Part shown: positions 37,754-47,821 of the stretch, piece by piece
Numbering within the stretch: position 1 is the first letter of the stretch
Layout: each line of letters starts with the position of its first letter
Origin: JAGDVO01 sp964590075 [NCBI: uncultured Aquificales bacterium]
GTDB lineage: Bacteria > Thermosulfidibacterota > Thermosulfidibacteria > Thermosulfidibacterales
Length of the DNA stretch: 64,000 bases
Direction of reading: 5' to 3'
Assembly (NCBI GenBank): GCA_964590075.1
Contig: CAZPXS010000005.1
Coordinates: 1-64,000 of the forward strand
The notes under the pieces: model-generated
Told to the model about the DNA's origin: nothing
The model's database searches: none
Seen by the model: the letters and a program-made list of their open reading frames with translations, nothing else
Made by a program: the position numbers and the translations under genes

Positions 37754-39697
37754 ATGAAGGGTGTGGTTTGTAATAGTAAGCGTGGTTTTGTGATGGACGA
37801 ACTACCAGAGGAGGATTTGGTAAGATTAAGGGAACTATCGAGGATCTGTAAGGGCGATATTCTAAAAATGACTAATATAGCGGGTAGTGGCCATCCGGGT
37901 GGAAGTATGTCATCCCTCGATATATACCTCGTTGTATATTCCTACGCCAGGATTTATCCAGATGATCCCTATAGGGAGGATAGGGATAGGATAATAGTAA
38001 GTCATGGCCACACATCCCCCGGAGTTTACTCTGTTCTTGGAAGACTTGGTTTTTTTGATATAGATCTGGCCATAGCTACCTTCAGAAAGGCCGGTAGTAT
38101 ATTCGAAGGCCATGTTGAGAGAAAGGTTCCTGGGATAGAGTGGTCAACCGGTAATCTCGGTCAGGGTTTGAGCGCGGGTTGTGGTTTTGCACTGGCATCT
38201 AAGATCAAGAATTTGGGGTATCATACCTTCGTTATAATGTCCGATGCCGAACAGATAAAGGGTCAGGTAAGTGAGGCGAGGAAATTTGCGAAAAAGTTTG
38301 GCCTTAATGATCTTACGGTTATAATAGATTACAACGACATGCAGATTTCCGGTAGGTTTAGTGAAGTTATGCCTGCTGACATAGCTGCCAATTATAGGGC
38401 CGATGGTTGGAAGGTTATCGAGGTTGATGGCCATGACCATGGGGAGATATATAGGGCCATCAAGAGGGCTATAGATGATAAAACTTCTCCCTACGCCATA
38501 ATAGCTAGGACCGTTATGGGTAAAGGTGTTTCCTTCATGGAGAATAATCATGAGTACCATGGTAGGGCTCTTAGGGAAGATGAGATCAAGAGAGCTCTCG
38601 AGGAGCTTGGTATAGAGGACGATAGGGATAGGTATAGAAGAATAAGGGAAAGCTTTGAGATAAAACCGGAAAAGGAATGTCTCAGAGGGGCTGTTTTTAT
38701 AGATACAGGAATCCCTCCCACATACACAAAGGAGGATAGAATAGATACAAGAAGCGCTTTTGGTAAGGCTTTAGTTGATCTTGGTAGGTTAAATAATAGA
38801 AGGGCGGATAGAACAAAGATAGCCGTTTTTGATTGTGATCTGGCAAGTAGTGTTAAGGTTGATCTCTTCGCTAAGGAATTCCCGGAATACTTCTTTGAGG
38901 CCGGTGTTGAGGAACATAATACAGCAACGATAGCTGGGGCGCTGAGTGTAAACGGGATTATCTCTGTCTTTGCCGATTTTGGTGTTTTTGGGATAGATGA
39001 GGTTTACAATCAGCAGAGACTGAACGACATAAACTGTACGAACCTAAAGTTGATACTTACACACCTTGGAGTTGATGTCGGTCAGGATGGGAAAACCCAC
39101 CACTGTATAGATTATATAGGTTTGATAAGGAATCTTTATGGGTTTAAGTTAATAATACCCTGCGATGCAAATCAGATGGATAGAGCTGTAAGGTATGCCT
39201 TTAGTGTATACGGGAACTTCGCGATAGGTACCGGAAGGGAATCCCAACCTATAATACTCGATGAGGATGGTAATCCTCTCTTTGGTGGGGATTACAGGTT
39301 TAGTTACCCGGAGATGAACGTTATAAGGGAAGGTAAAGGTGTTACCATTCTATCCTACGGTAATATGGTATCAAGGGCTCTCAAGGCTGTCGAGATTCTA
39401 AAGGAGGAAGGAATTAGGGTTAGACTTGTAAATGTTCCCTGCCCCCTTGATCCAGATATGGATAGGATAGTTGAGTGGATAAGGGAAGGTCCTATTATAG
39501 TTTATGAGGACCATAACTACTATACTGGTCTTGGTAGTATAATATCAGAAAGGTTAGTTGAACTTGGTGTGAGTGGTAGATTGGTAAGGATGGGTGTGAA
39601 GGAGTACGCACCAAGTGGTGTACCCGATGAGTTATATAGGGTTATTGGTCTATCGGTGGACGATTTGGTTAGGAAGATAAAGGAGGTGCTACTATGA
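37754..39697 (+). CDS. tkt: Transketolase (single-chain)
   Basis: A 647-residue thiamine-diphosphate enzyme moving two-carbon units among sugar phosphates. The N-terminal half has [46 protein letters not shown] and the metal/ThDP motif as [14 protein letters not shown] rather than GDGE. The pyrimidine half has [15 protein letters not shown] and the C-terminal domain follows ([20 protein letters not shown]). Altered ThDP motif and AEYNQ-like changes place it in a divergent subgroup. GGGAGGTG lies five bases before ATG 37754. It overlaps the next gene by four bases. Confidence 0.9.
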   Translation: MKGVVCNSKRGFVMDELPEEDLVRLRELSRICKGDILKMTNIAGSGHPGGSMSSLDIYLVVYSYARIYPDDPYREDRDRIIVSHGHTSPGVYSVLGRLGFFDIDLAIATFRKAGSIFEGHVERKVPGIEWSTGNLGQGLSAGCGFALASKIKNLGYHTFVIMSDAEQIKGQVSEARKFAKKFGLNDLTVIIDYNDMQISGRFSEVMPADIAANYRADGWKVIEVDGHDHGEIYRAIKRAIDDKTSPYAIIARTVMGKGVSFMENNHEYHGRALREDEIKRALEELGIEDDRDRYRRIRESFEIKPEKECLRGAVFIDTGIPPTYTKEDRIDTRSAFGKALVDLGRLNNRRADRTKIAVFDCDLASSVKVDLFAKEFPEYFFEAGVEEHNTATIAGALSVNGIISVFADFGVFGIDEVYNQQRLNDINCTNLKLILTHLGVDVGQDGKTHHCIDYIGLIRNLYGFKLIIPCDANQMDRAVRYAFSVYGNFAIGTGRESQPIILDEDGNPLFGGDYRFSYPEMNVIREGKGVTILSYGNMVSRALKAVEILKEEGIRVRLVNVPCPLDPDMDRIVEWIREGPIIVYEDHNYYTGLGSIISERLVELGVSGRLVRMGVKEYAPSGVPDELYRVIGLSVDDLVRKIKEVLL

Positions 39698-41031
39698 GAT
39701 TAGCTGTGGTAGGCGGTATAGCTGCTGGGACGAGTGCTGCCGCGAAGGCAAAGAGAGTTAGCAAGAGTTCTGAGATAGCTATTTTTGAGGCGGGTAGGTT
39801 TGTTTCGGTTGGTGCCTGTGGTATGCCCTATAGATTAAGTGGCGATATAAGGGATCCTATGAAGCTTGTCGTTAGAACCAAGGAGGATTTCGAGAAATCG
39901 GGGATAAAGGTTTACCTTGGTTATAGAGTCGTTGATGTCGATGTTTCTAAAGGTGTACTCGAGGCTTTTGGCCCTGATGGTAAGGTTAGCTATCAGTTTG
40001 ATAGACTTATACTTGCAACGGGAGCGACTGCGAGGAAACTAGGGGTGCCTAATGAGGATTTGGAAGGTATCTTTAATCTTAAGTCTCTAGAGGATCTTTT
40101 GTCGATAGAAAAGTTTATGTCCCAGAATGAGGTTAGGGATATAGTCGTTGTCGGTAGCGGTTTTATAGGCCTTGAGGTTATAGATGCCTTTGTGAAGAGG
40201 GGATTCAACGTTACGAGTGTAGATATAGTAACCAGTGTTCCACCTAACTTTGACGAGGATGTGGTTGAGATCGTTCCATCTCTACTTGATTCCCACGGTG
40301 TTAGGAGAATATGGGGAGTCTCTGTTACCGAGTTTTTGGGTGATGGTAGGGTTAGGGGATGTAGGTTGTCTAACGGTGATGAGTTGAAGGCCGATATGGT
40401 TATAGTTTCGGTTGGTTTTAGGCCAAACGTTGAGTTAGCTCAGAAGATAGGCTTAGAGTTATCGGTTAATAGTTCCATAAAGGTAAATGAGTATATGGAA
40501 ACATCGGTAGAAGGAGTGTATGCCTGTGGTGATTGTACACATTCCTATAGTGCGGTGACAGGAGAACCCATATACCTACCCTTAGGTAGTCTGGCTAATA
40601 GACAGGGTAGAATTGCTGGTACAAACGTTGTAGCTGGGAATAGAGTTACTATGCCAAAGATAGCGGGTAGTAGTGTCTTTAAGCTCCTTAACCTTGGATT
40701 TGCAAGGACAGGTTTTGTGGAGAAGGAGCTTAGGGTAAGGAACATTGACTATGATAAGGTTCTGATAAAGGCTAAGGATAAAGCCCACTATTATCCCACG
40801 GCGGGCGATATCATCGTAAAACTTATGTGGGAGAAATCTACAGGTAGAGTTCTTGGTGGTGAGATAGTGGGTCCCGTTGAAGCTGTAAAGAGGATAGATG
40901 TTATCGGTGCTGTTATATGCCTTGGTGGTACGGTGGAGGATCTTGCAAGGGTCGATATGGCCTATTCGCCGCCTTTCTCCCCTGTGTGGGATCCTGTAAC
41001 CGTTGCTGCTAATCAGGCATTAAGGGATTAA
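39694..41031 (+). CDS. CoA-disulfide reductase/NADH oxidase-like flavoprotein
   Basis: A 445-residue FAD/NAD(P) two-Rossmann protein with a single active-site cysteine: [18 protein letters not shown] (FAD), Cys42 in [14 protein letters not shown], the NAD loop [20 protein letters not shown], and [16 protein letters not shown]. The S-x3-C-G-x-P-Y motif is that of CoA-disulfide reductases, NADH-dependent persulfide reductases and NADH oxidases. No rhodanese domain follows. It may reduce CoA persulfides or polysulfide to sulfide. The neighbouring SMS genes need reduced sulfur, which makes a sulfide-supplying role thinkable but unproven. Confidence 0.85.
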   Translation: MRLAVVGGIAAGTSAAAKAKRVSKSSEIAIFEAGRFVSVGACGMPYRLSGDIRDPMKLVVRTKEDFEKSGIKVYLGYRVVDVDVSKGVLEAFGPDGKVSYQFDRLILATGATARKLGVPNEDLEGIFNLKSLEDLLSIEKFMSQNEVRDIVVVGSGFIGLEVIDAFVKRGFNVTSVDIVTSVPPNFDEDVVEIVPSLLDSHGVRRIWGVSVTEFLGDGRVRGCRLSNGDELKADMVIVSVGFRPNVELAQKIGLELSVNSSIKVNEYMETSVEGVYACGDCTHSYSAVTGEPIYLPLGSLANRQGRIAGTNVVAGNRVTMPKIAGSSVFKLLNLGFARTGFVEKELRVRNIDYDKVLIKAKDKAHYYPTAGDIIVKLMWEKSTGRVLGGEIVGPVEAVKRIDVIGAVICLGGTVEDLARVDMAYSPPFSPVWDPVTVAANQALRD

Positions 41032-41032
41032 A

Positions 41033-41821
41033 ATGGCTATACATAGACTAGCGGAGGTTTCACCTAAGGCGGAAATAGCTCCCGATGTAGAGGTGGGGCC
41101 ATATACGGTTATAGAGGATGGAGTTGTAATAGGTAGGGGAACCAAGATAGGAGCCAACTGCTACATAGCGAGGGGTACTATAATAGGTGAAGATAACCAG
41201 ATATACCATCACGTTGTGATAGGAACTCCTCCTCAGCATATGGCCTATAGGGGTGAAGAGACCTTCGTAAGGATAGGAAACAGAAATATAATAAGGGAGT
41301 TTGTATCCATTCACAGGGCCTATGAAGCGGGAAATGCTACTACGATAGGTGATGAATGCTACATAATGGCCTCCTCCCATATAGGTCATGACTGCAAGAT
41401 AGGTAATGGCGTTATAATAACGAGTTTTGTGGGTATATCGGGCCATGTGGAGATAGAGGACAGAGCGGTTATAGGTGGTCATGTTGGTATACACCAGTTC
41501 GTCAGAATAGGTACCCTTGCGATGATTTCGGGAGCAAGTGGTGTAAGTCAAGATGTTCCACCCTATGTTATGGCTGCGGGTAGGCCTGCTAAGGTTTATT
41601 CCCTGAATGTGGTGGGTCTGAAAAGGGCGGGGTATGATGATAATAAGCGTTTGATGTTGAAGAGGCTTTTTGACACCTTTTACAGAAAGGGGCTTACATT
41701 TAGAGAGGCTTTAGAGTATATAAAGGCTAATTTTGATTTTCCCGAGGCTAGGCATTTTGTCGAGTTTGTCAAAAATTCAAAGAGGGGGATCTGTGGCTTT
41801 GCAAGAAAAAAGGAGGATTAG
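41033..41821 (+). CDS. lpxA: Acyl-[ACP]--UDP-sugar O/N-acyltransferase
   Basis: A 262-residue left-handed beta-helix trimer protein, first enzyme of lipid A synthesis in the cytosol. Repeats include [13 protein letters not shown] and [31 protein letters not shown] contains the catalytic histidine, and [27 protein letters not shown] (cited in parts) and the helical C-terminus [14 protein letters not shown] are LpxA-specific. The next gene overlaps by 29 bases and encodes a GnnA-like oxidoreductase, so the acceptor may be a 3-amino sugar. Shows that the organism makes LPS. Confidence 0.95.
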   Translation: MAIHRLAEVSPKAEIAPDVEVGPYTVIEDGVVIGRGTKIGANCYIARGTIIGEDNQIYHHVVIGTPPQHMAYRGEETFVRIGNRNIIREFVSIHRAYEAGNATTIGDECYIMASSHIGHDCKIGNGVIITSFVGISGHVEIEDRAVIGGHVGIHQFVRIGTLAMISGASGVSQDVPPYVMAAGRPAKVYSLNVVGLKRAGYDDNKRLMLKRLFDTFYRKGLTFREALEYIKANFDFPEARHFVEFVKNSKRGICGFARKKED

Positions 41822-42779
41822 GGCTGGTGTAATAGGTGTTGGTAGGATGGGAGAATACCACTGTGGTGCTTATACAGAGATACCCTACGTGGATCTCGTT
41901 GCGGTAAGTGACATAGATGAGGCTCGTCTAAAGGAGATCTGTGAAAGGTATGATGTGGAGGGCTTTCTGGATTACAGGGATATGTTGGATAAGGTTGATG
42001 TTGTAAGTATAGCTGTGCCTACGAGGTACCACTTTGAGGTTGCGAGGACGTGTATAGAAAGGGGAGTCCATGTTTTGGTTGAGAAGCCCCTAACCTATAC
42101 TATGGAGGAGGCTAGGGAACTCTTTAGACTTGCCGGTGAAAATAACGTTGTACTACACGTTGGTCATGTAGAGAGGTTTAACGGGGCAGTGCAGGAACTC
42201 ATGAAGATAGTGAGGAATCCGCTACTGATCGAGGTTAGAAGGCTTGGTCCCTTTAATCCAAGGGTGGCTCAGGATAGTGTTGTTCTCGATCTTATGATAC
42301 ACGACATAGATATAGTTCTAAGATTGGCAAGATCGGAGATAGAGGAGATAGAGGCGAATGGGTTGAGTTTTTATACCGATAAATGTGATGCGGCGATCGT
42401 CAATATTAGGTTCAAAAGTGGATGCATTGCCTCTTTGGTTGCAAGTAGGGTGACGGAAAACAAGATAAGAACTTTAGCGGTTTCAGAAAAGGATTTCTAC
42501 GTCTTTTTAAACTTTACGGAACAGGATATTCACATACATAGAAACGCTACATCAAGCGCCGTAAGGTTTAAGGATGAGCTAAGATACAGGCAGAGTTCAC
42601 TTATAGAACAGGTGTTTGTCCATAAGGGTAATCCTCTGAAGCTTGAGCTTATGCACTTTATAGAGTGTGCCTTTGGTGAGTGTAAAAGAATAGCACCCAT
42701 TGAGGATGATCTAAAATCCCTTGAGGTAGCTCTTGAGATTGAGAATATATTGAAGAGGAAGGGTATAATAAAAAGTTGA
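41793..42779 (+). CDS. Gfo/Idh/MocA oxidoreductase, GnnA-like
   Basis: A dinucleotide-binding oxidoreductase of about 328 residues: [17 protein letters not shown], the catalytic-type [17 protein letters not shown] (EKP motif), and [24 protein letters not shown] and [12 protein letters not shown]. Proteins of this type next to lpxA include GnnA, which oxidises C3 of UDP-GlcNAc so that GnnB can make UDP-GlcNAc3N for amide-linked lipid A. No GnnB aminotransferase is next to it. GTG 41793 after AGAGGGGGA is the chosen start; the longer frame from 41733 would overlap lpxA by 89 bases. Last gene of the operon. Confidence 0.85.
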   Translation: MALQEKRRIRAGVIGVGRMGEYHCGAYTEIPYVDLVAVSDIDEARLKEICERYDVEGFLDYRDMLDKVDVVSIAVPTRYHFEVARTCIERGVHVLVEKPLTYTMEEARELFRLAGENNVVLHVGHVERFNGAVQELMKIVRNPLLIEVRRLGPFNPRVAQDSVVLDLMIHDIDIVLRLARSEIEEIEANGLSFYTDKCDAAIVNIRFKSGCIASLVASRVTENKIRTLAVSEKDFYVFLNFTEQDIHIHRNATSSAVRFKDELRYRQSSLIEQVFVHKGNPLKLELMHFIECAFGECKRIAPIEDDLKSLEVALEIENILKRKGIIKS

Positions 42780-42781
42780 GG

Positions 42782-42804
42782 GAAGGTGGTATTAAACCAC
42801 CTTC
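42782..42804. terminator. Hairpin between convergent GnnA-like gene and rpmB
   Basis: Nine paired bases GAAGGTGGT (42782-42790) and ACCACCTTC (42796-42804) with a five-base loop. It lies three bases after the oxidoreductase stop and includes the last codons of rpmB. On the minus strand CTCAACTTTTTATT follows, so termination of rpmB is the clearer role. Confidence 0.65.
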
Positions 42805-42986
42805 TCGACCTTGCCAGCCTTAAGGCACTTGGTACAGACTTTGATCCTTCTTACTTCACCGCTTGGTAGTCTTACCTTTACCTTTTGGATATTGGGGTAG
42901 AATTTTCTACTTGACACATTGTGGGCATGACTTATCTGCCTTCCGAATACAGTCTGTTTCCCGCAAATCTCACATCTTCTTGCCAT
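42792..42986 (-). CDS. rpmB: 50S ribosomal protein L28, zinc-binding form
   Basis: A 64-residue ribosomal protein with the start ARRCEICGKQTVFGRQISHA and the end VCTKCLKAGKVEKVV. Two C-x2-C pairs (CEIC and CTKC) make it a C+ zinc-binding L28. GGAGGTGG precedes the ATG. It is encoded just after degP, 14 bases away, and its 3' end forms part of a terminator hairpin. Confidence 0.97.
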   Translation of the reverse strand: MARRCEICGKQTVFGRQISHAHNVSSRKFYPNIQKVKVRLPSGEVRRIKVCTKCLKAGKVEKVV

Positions 42987-43000
42987 CGTCCACCTCCACT

Positions 43001-44434
43001 TTAGTTTATCCTTATTCTCACGTATTTTGCACCCCTTTCCATATAGATGAGCATTTCTACGTTATAACCCTTTGGTAGTGAATTTATGATTTTCTGTAGA
43101 TGTTTTGCGGAACTTATGAACTCATTGTTGACCTTAACTATTATATCTCCAACGTTTATACCGGCCATATGTCCTATGGATCCTGGTTTGACGGAAGTAA
43201 CTATCGCGCCTCCCTCAATTCCAGCTTGCGCCTTAATATCGAAGGGGACATCACTTACCGTTATTCCGATCCTATCTATACTTATCGTATCTTCGGTTGT
43301 TACCGATCTTTCCTTATACTCTCCCACCTTCGCCGTTATCTCTTTTAACGATCCACTCCTTATAACCTTGATTTTTACCGTGCTTCCAGGGGGTGTGGTA
43401 GATACGGCTACTGTAAGATCGTTTATATGTTCTATCCTTTTACCGTTAAACTCCACTATTATATCATCCACCCTTAGACCTGCCTTTTCTGCAGGGCTGT
43501 TTCTCTCAACCCTTGTTACTATTACTCCTCTGTTTACCGGTAGTTTAAGGTTTTTGGCCATTTCCGCGGTAATTTCCTGTATGTAGATTCCAAGGTAGCC
43601 CCTCGAGACGTAACCTTTGCTTTTAATCTGATCTATCACGTATTTTGCGAGATTTATGGGTATGGCAAAACCTATTCCCTGCGCATAGGGTATTATTGCT
43701 GTGTTTATACCTACAACCTCACCCCTCATGTTAACAAGTGGACCACCGCTATTACCTGGATTTATAGCTGCATCGGTCTGGATAAAGTTATCGTAGGGCC
43801 CCTCATTTAGGAATCTACCCTTACCCGATACTATTCCCGCTGTAACCGTATAACTCAAACCAAACGGATTACCGATCGCTATTACCCATTCCCCTATTTT
43901 CAACTTATCCGAATCACCAAGAACAACGGTTGGTAAGCTCTTGTTTGGATTGATCTTTATGAGAGCTATATCAGTCATCTTGTCGGTTCCTACGACCTTG
44001 GCATCGTATTCACTTCCATCGATAAGTACAACCTTTATCTCGGTAGCCTTTTCCACCACATGGTTGTTCGTTACTATGTAGCCATCGGGGGATATTATAA
44101 ACCCACTACCTAAGCTTCTTCTCTTATATGTCTTTGGATGATCGAAGGGAATCTGATCTCCAAAGAAGAATCTAAAGATATCATCGGGAAAGGGGCTTTC
44201 AACCTTTACCTCCTGGGTGGTGAATATGTTAACGACAGCAGGTGATACCTTTTCCACTATACCGGAGAAGTCGGGATAACACCTACATACATTTTCCGTA
44301 CTTTCCCTTTTATCCTGTATTGCTTCTAGATTCTTAGTCTTGCAGGAGAGAATAAGTGCGCCTATGAATACTATAGTTAGGGAGCTAAGAATAATTCTCT
44401 TAATCAATGCTTTTTTGAATAGGAGTTTTTCCAT
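43001..44434 (-). CDS. degP: DegP/HtrA-type periplasmic serine protease
   Basis: A 477-residue Do-family protease/chaperone. A hydrophobic N-terminal stretch (14-30) ends in ILSC31, a lipobox-like site, so it may be a lipoprotein rather than a soluble periplasmic protein. The triad is His125 (TNNHVVEKA), Asp155 (MTDIALIKI) and Ser229 (NPGNSGGPL). Two PDZ domains follow ([11 protein letters not shown] and the second around [16 protein letters not shown]). It degrades misfolded envelope proteins. It faces the hsp20-lon-smpB operon across overlapping promoters. Confidence 0.95.
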   Translation of the reverse strand: MEKLLFKKALIKRIILSSLTIVFIGALILSCKTKNLEAIQDKRESTENVCRCYPDFSGIVEKVSPAVVNIFTTQEVKVESPFPDDIFRFFFGDQIPFDHPKTYKRRSLGSGFIISPDGYIVTNNHVVEKATEIKVVLIDGSEYDAKVVGTDKMTDIALIKINPNKSLPTVVLGDSDKLKIGEWVIAIGNPFGLSYTVTAGIVSGKGRFLNEGPYDNFIQTDAAINPGNSGGPLVNMRGEVVGINTAIIPYAQGIGFAIPINLAKYVIDQIKSKGYVSRGYLGIYIQEITAEMAKNLKLPVNRGVIVTRVERNSPAEKAGLRVDDIIVEFNGKRIEHINDLTVAVSTTPPGSTVKIKVIRSGSLKEITAKVGEYKERSVTTEDTISIDRIGITVSDVPFDIKAQAGIEGGAIVTSVKPGSIGHMAGINVGDIIVKVNNEFISSAKHLQKIINSLPKGYNVEMLIYMERGAKYVRIRIN

Positions 44435-44468
44435 AACCTAATACCTCCGATTGGCATGCATACATCTC

Positions 44469-44497
44469 TTTATAATTCATGGTTGTTGTAACTTCAA
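44469..44497 (-). promoter_or_regulatory. Promoter of degP-rpmB
   Basis: On the minus strand TTGAAG (44497-44492) and TATAAA (44474-44469) are 17 bases apart, 34 bases before the degP start. The -35 box overlaps the spacer start of the opposite hsp20 promoter. No CIRCE inverted repeat is present. Confidence 0.55.
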
Positions 44498-44514
44498 TAT
44501 CTTTGGTATATCAT
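44486..44514 (+). promoter_or_regulatory. Promoter of hsp20-lon-smpB
   Basis: TTGTAA (44486-44491) and TATCAT (44509-44514) with a 17-base spacer lie 41 bases before the hsp20 ATG. The -35 match is only moderate. It is placed directly against the -35 of the degP promoter on the other strand. Confidence 0.4.
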
Positions 44515-44555
44515 AGTAGGTGGATTTTTCCTGAGATTAAAGGTGGAGGATAAAG

Positions 44556-44882
44556 ATGTTATTTATTGAAAATCCCTTTCCTCCTATGGACATATACGAG
44601 ACCGAGGAGAGTTTGGTTATAGAGATCGATATACCTTCCATAGATATTAACGATGTTAAGCTTATAATTGATGGGTCGAAACTAACCATAGAGGGTATAA
44701 GAAATAAAACTACTCCGCCCGGCGTAAGGTATCATATTGTGGAACGCTACTCAGGTAGATTCAAAAGGACTATAGAGTTACCCTTTACTCCTGCTAACGA
44801 CGGTATAAAGGCGGTGTATAAGAAGGGCACATTAACTGTGACTATTTCCAAAAGGATATACAACATAGCCTTAGAGGGGTGA
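44556..44882 (+). CDS. Small heat shock protein, Hsp20/alpha-crystallin family
   Basis: A 108-residue holdase chaperone. The alpha-crystallin core runs from DIYETEESLVIEIDIPSIDIND through LTIEGIRNK, ERYSGRFKRTIELP and AVYKKGTLTVTISKR (the A-x-x-x-x-G-x-L signature). N- and C-terminal arms are short. GGTGGAGG precedes the ATG. It is followed immediately by lon, so holding and degrading damaged proteins are expressed together. Confidence 0.93.
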   Translation: MLFIENPFPPMDIYETEESLVIEIDIPSIDINDVKLIIDGSKLTIEGIRNKTTPPGVRYHIVERYSGRFKRTIELPFTPANDGIKAVYKKGTLTVTISKRIYNIALEG

Positions 44883-44887
44883 GATGT

Positions 44888-47311
44888 ATGATGAGTGACA
44901 TATGGCTACCTAGTGATGAACCTTTCAAGTTTAAACTTGAGGATTTTGATATCGAGGTACCTTCCAAACTACCAGTTTTGCCACTTAGGGATTCCGTTCT
45001 TTTCCCCTATATGATAATGCCTGTTGCAGCATCAAGGGAGATATCGGTTAATGCTATAAATGAAGCTTTATCCAAGGATAGGTTGATTTTCGTTGTAACT
45101 CAGAAGGATCCTAACGTTGACGACCCAAGGGAAGAGGATCTTACTAAGGTGGGCACGGTTTCCCTGATTCTCAGGATGAACAAACAACCCGATGGCTCTT
45201 TGAGGATACTTGTACAGGGACTTGGTAGGGCAAGGTTAAGTTCTATTCTACAGTATAGACCGTTCTTGCTCGCTAGTATTCGCCCCATGGAGACCATAAG
45301 GGTTGAACAGGAGAGTATAGAGCAGGAAGCTCTCGTAAGGGTAGTTAGGGAGAATTTCGAGAAACTCATATCCCTTGGTAAACCAATACCGCCTGAGGCC
45401 CTAAATGTTGCCAATTCCATAGATGATCCGGGTAAACTTGCCGATTTTGTCGCAGGTAATCTATCCCTTAAGCGGGAAGAGGCTATAGCTATTCTCGAGG
45501 AGAGTGACCCTCTGCAGAGGTTAAAGAAGGTTACTAACCTACTCTTGAGGGAGGTTGAGTTACTCAATCTGCAGCATAAGATTCAGGCTGAGGCTAAGGA
45601 AGAGCTTGAAAAGATCCAAAAGGAGTACTTCTTAAGGGAGCAACTCAAGGCTATCCAGAAGGAGTTGGGAGAGAAGGATGAGAGGGAGTTGGAGATAGAG
45701 GAGTTTACGGAGAAGATAAAAAAGGCGAAGATGCCAAAGGAGGTGGAGAAGGAAGCTTTTAGACAGTTGAATAGACTTGCCAAGTTGATGCCTGAGTCTG
45801 CTGAGGCGAATGTCATAAGGACCTATCTAGAATGGCTTGTTGAGCTACCCTGGAGAAAGATTACAAGGGATAGGATGGATATAAAAAGGGTTAGGGAGAT
45901 ACTGGACGAGGATCATTATGATCTGGAGAAGGTAAAGGAGAGGATAGTTGAGTATCTTGCTGTACTAAAGTTAAGGTCTGGTAAGAAAGAGGCTGGCGCC
46001 ATCCTTTGCTTTGTTGGACCTCCCGGGGTGGGTAAGACCTCGCTTGGAAGATCCATAGCCAGGGCTCTCGGTAGGAAGTTCGTTAGAGTTTCTCTCGGTG
46101 GTGTTAGGGATGAGGCGGAGATTAGGGGTCACAGGAGAACCTATGTAGGAGCTCTACCGGGTAAAATTATACAGGGGATAAGACAGGCTGGGTCTAAAAA
46201 TCCGGTGTTTGTTTTAGATGAGATAGATAAACTTGGAGTTAGCTATAGCGGCGGTGATCCTGCAAGTGCCCTTCTTGAGGTGCTTGATCCTGAACAGAAC
46301 AAGAACTTTGTTGACCATTACCTCGGTGTTCCCTTTGATCTTTCGGATGTACTCTTTATCTGTACCGCCAATATGACCGATACGATTCCTAAGCCACTTT
46401 TGGATAGGATGGAAGTTATATACGTTCCCGGGTATACCGAGGAGGATAAGATAAACATAGCTAAAAAGTATGTTATTCCAAAATTACTTAAAAAGTCTGG
46501 CTTTAAGGAGGATGAGGTAAATATTACCGATTCTGCCATTCTCAATGTCGTGAGGTACTATACCAGAGATGCAGGCGTAAGAGGTTTGGAAAGGGAGATT
46601 TCCTCCATTATCAGAAAGCTAGCGGTTAGAAAAGCAGAAGGTGAAAAGGGTCCGTTTAAAGTTACCGCTAAGGATGTTTTCAAACTACTTGGACCTCCGA
46701 AGTTTATACCCGATGAGGATCTTCCATCTGAAAGGGAAGTTGGGGTTTCTATAGGTTTAGCCTGGACTCCGAGTGGTGGTGATATAATTTTCGTTGAATC
46801 TACCGTTATGAGGGGTAAGGGTAACCTCATATTGACCGGTCATCTCGGCGATGTTATGAAGGAGTCCGCTCAGGCGGCTCTATCCTATGTTAGAAGTAGG
46901 AGTTTGGAACTCTCTATACCTGAGGACTTTTTCTTCAACCATGATATCCACGTTCATGTACCTCAGGGGGCTATTCCAAAGGATGGTCCCAGTGCGGGTA
47001 TAACCATAGCAACGAGTTTAATATCGGCTATCACAGGAGTGCCTACGAGGAAGGATATAGCCATGACGGGTGAGATAACAATAAGGGGAAAGATCCTTCC
47101 GATAGGTGGTGTGAGGGAAAAGGTCCTTGCGGCAAGAAGGTATGGGATAAGGAACGTTATTCTGCCTGAATCAAATAGGAGAGATATAGAGGATGTACCG
47201 AAATACGCGAGAAAGGATATCAATTTTATCTTTGTTTCTCACATGGATGAGCTTTTGAATATAGCCTTTAAGGGGAGTTTTGGGAAAGATGAAGATAGTA
47301 GCGGTAAATAG
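44888..47311 (+). CDS. lon: ATP-dependent protease Lon
   Basis: An about 807-residue cytosolic AAA+ protease. The N-terminal LON domain begins [19 protein letters not shown], the AAA module has Walker [12 protein letters not shown] (near residue 377) and Walker [12 protein letters not shown], and the protease domain carries the catalytic serine in [13 protein letters not shown] and the lysine in [17 protein letters not shown] 44888, a few bases after GAGGGGTGAG, is a better start than GTG 44879, which overlaps the hsp20 stop. The 3' end overlaps smpB. Confidence 0.97.
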   Translation: MMSDIWLPSDEPFKFKLEDFDIEVPSKLPVLPLRDSVLFPYMIMPVAASREISVNAINEALSKDRLIFVVTQKDPNVDDPREEDLTKVGTVSLILRMNKQPDGSLRILVQGLGRARLSSILQYRPFLLASIRPMETIRVEQESIEQEALVRVVRENFEKLISLGKPIPPEALNVANSIDDPGKLADFVAGNLSLKREEAIAILEESDPLQRLKKVTNLLLREVELLNLQHKIQAEAKEELEKIQKEYFLREQLKAIQKELGEKDERELEIEEFTEKIKKAKMPKEVEKEAFRQLNRLAKLMPESAEANVIRTYLEWLVELPWRKITRDRMDIKRVREILDEDHYDLEKVKERIVEYLAVLKLRSGKKEAGAILCFVGPPGVGKTSLGRSIARALGRKFVRVSLGGVRDEAEIRGHRRTYVGALPGKIIQGIRQAGSKNPVFVLDEIDKLGVSYSGGDPASALLEVLDPEQNKNFVDHYLGVPFDLSDVLFICTANMTDTIPKPLLDRMEVIYVPGYTEEDKINIAKKYVIPKLLKKSGFKEDEVNITDSAILNVVRYYTRDAGVRGLEREISSIIRKLAVRKAEGEKGPFKVTAKDVFKLLGPPKFIPDEDLPSEREVGVSIGLAWTPSGGDIIFVESTVMRGKGNLILTGHLGDVMKESAQAALSYVRSRSLELSIPEDFFFNHDIHVHVPQGAIPKDGPSAGITIATSLISAITGVPTRKDIAMTGEITIRGKILPIGGVREKVLAARRYGIRNVILPESNRRDIEDVPKYARKDINFIFVSHMDELLNIAFKGSFGKDEDSSGK

Positions 47312-47738
47312 AAAGGCAAAGAGAGATTACGAAATAATAGAGACCTATGAGGCTGGTATTGAACTTAAGGGTAGTGAGGTTAAATCATTAAGGGAAGGTC
47401 AGGTAAATATATCCGATGCCTTCGCAAGGATAGAGAACAACGAGGTCTGGCTCTATAACTTTAGGATATCTCCCTACAAGAACTCGAGTGTCTTTACACC
47501 AGATCCGGATAGGCCTAAGAAACTTCTCCTAAAAAGAAGGGAGATAGACAAACTCATAGGTAAGCTAACGGTTAGAGGTTATACACTCATTCCACTTAAG
47601 GTTTACTTTAACGATAGGGGTTGGGCTAAGGTGGAACTAGCGCTTGCTAAGGGTAAGAAACTCTATGATAAGAGGGAGACGATTAAGGAAAGAGAACTGG
47701 AAAGGGAAGCGCAGAGGATATCGAAATACTATAGGTAG
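47289..47738 (+). CDS. smpB: SsrA-binding protein SmpB
   Basis: A 149-residue trans-translation factor that carries tmRNA to stalled ribosomes. Typical parts are [41 protein letters not shown] and the basic C-terminal [20 protein letters not shown] 47289 gives the standard N-terminus; the upstream TTG 47280 is less likely. It overlaps lon by 23 bases. The tmRNA gene itself is not seen in the window. Confidence 0.96.
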   Translation: MKIVAVNRKAKRDYEIIETYEAGIELKGSEVKSLREGQVNISDAFARIENNEVWLYNFRISPYKNSSVFTPDPDRPKKLLLKRREIDKLIGKLTVRGYTLIPLKVYFNDRGWAKVELALAKGKKLYDKRETIKERELEREAQRISKYYR

Positions 47739-47741
47739 ATC

Positions 47742-47782
47742 ATCCCATTTATCTTGACTTTGGGATAACAATTATTTTTAAT
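47742..47782 (+). promoter_or_regulatory. Promoter with overlapping inverted repeat before hbd
   Basis: TTGACT (47754-47759) and TTTAAT (47777-47782) are 17 bases apart. An inverted repeat ATCCCA (47742-47747) and TGGGAT (47761-47766) brackets the -35 box and could be an operator for a fatty-acid-type repressor, or a weak terminator of smpB. GGAGGTG precedes the ATG at 47822. Confidence 0.4.
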
Positions 47783-47821
47783 GATACTACAAGTGGTTAA
47801 ATTTTAGTGAGGAGGTGTAGA

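Noticed and set aside
41060-41551. Long minus-strand open frame within lpxA
   Set aside because: It mirrors the hexapeptide repeats of lpxA on the other strand, has no family resemblance and no ribosome binding site.
41733-41792. Longer start for the GnnA-like oxidoreductase
   Set aside because: The extra residues are translated out of frame from lpxA and do not occur before the NAD loop in homologues; a ribosome binding site precedes GTG 41793.
43086-43586. Plus-strand open frames within degP
   Set aside because: They lie opposite a clear DegP gene with catalytic triad and PDZ domains; the translations are low-complexity and unlike any family.
44435-44555. CIRCE/HrcA operator between degP and hsp20
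   Set aside because: No TTAGCACTC-N9-GAGTGCTAA repeat is present.
47739-47821. tmRNA (ssrA) next to smpB
   Set aside because: The short gap holds only a promoter-like region and no tRNA-like ends.
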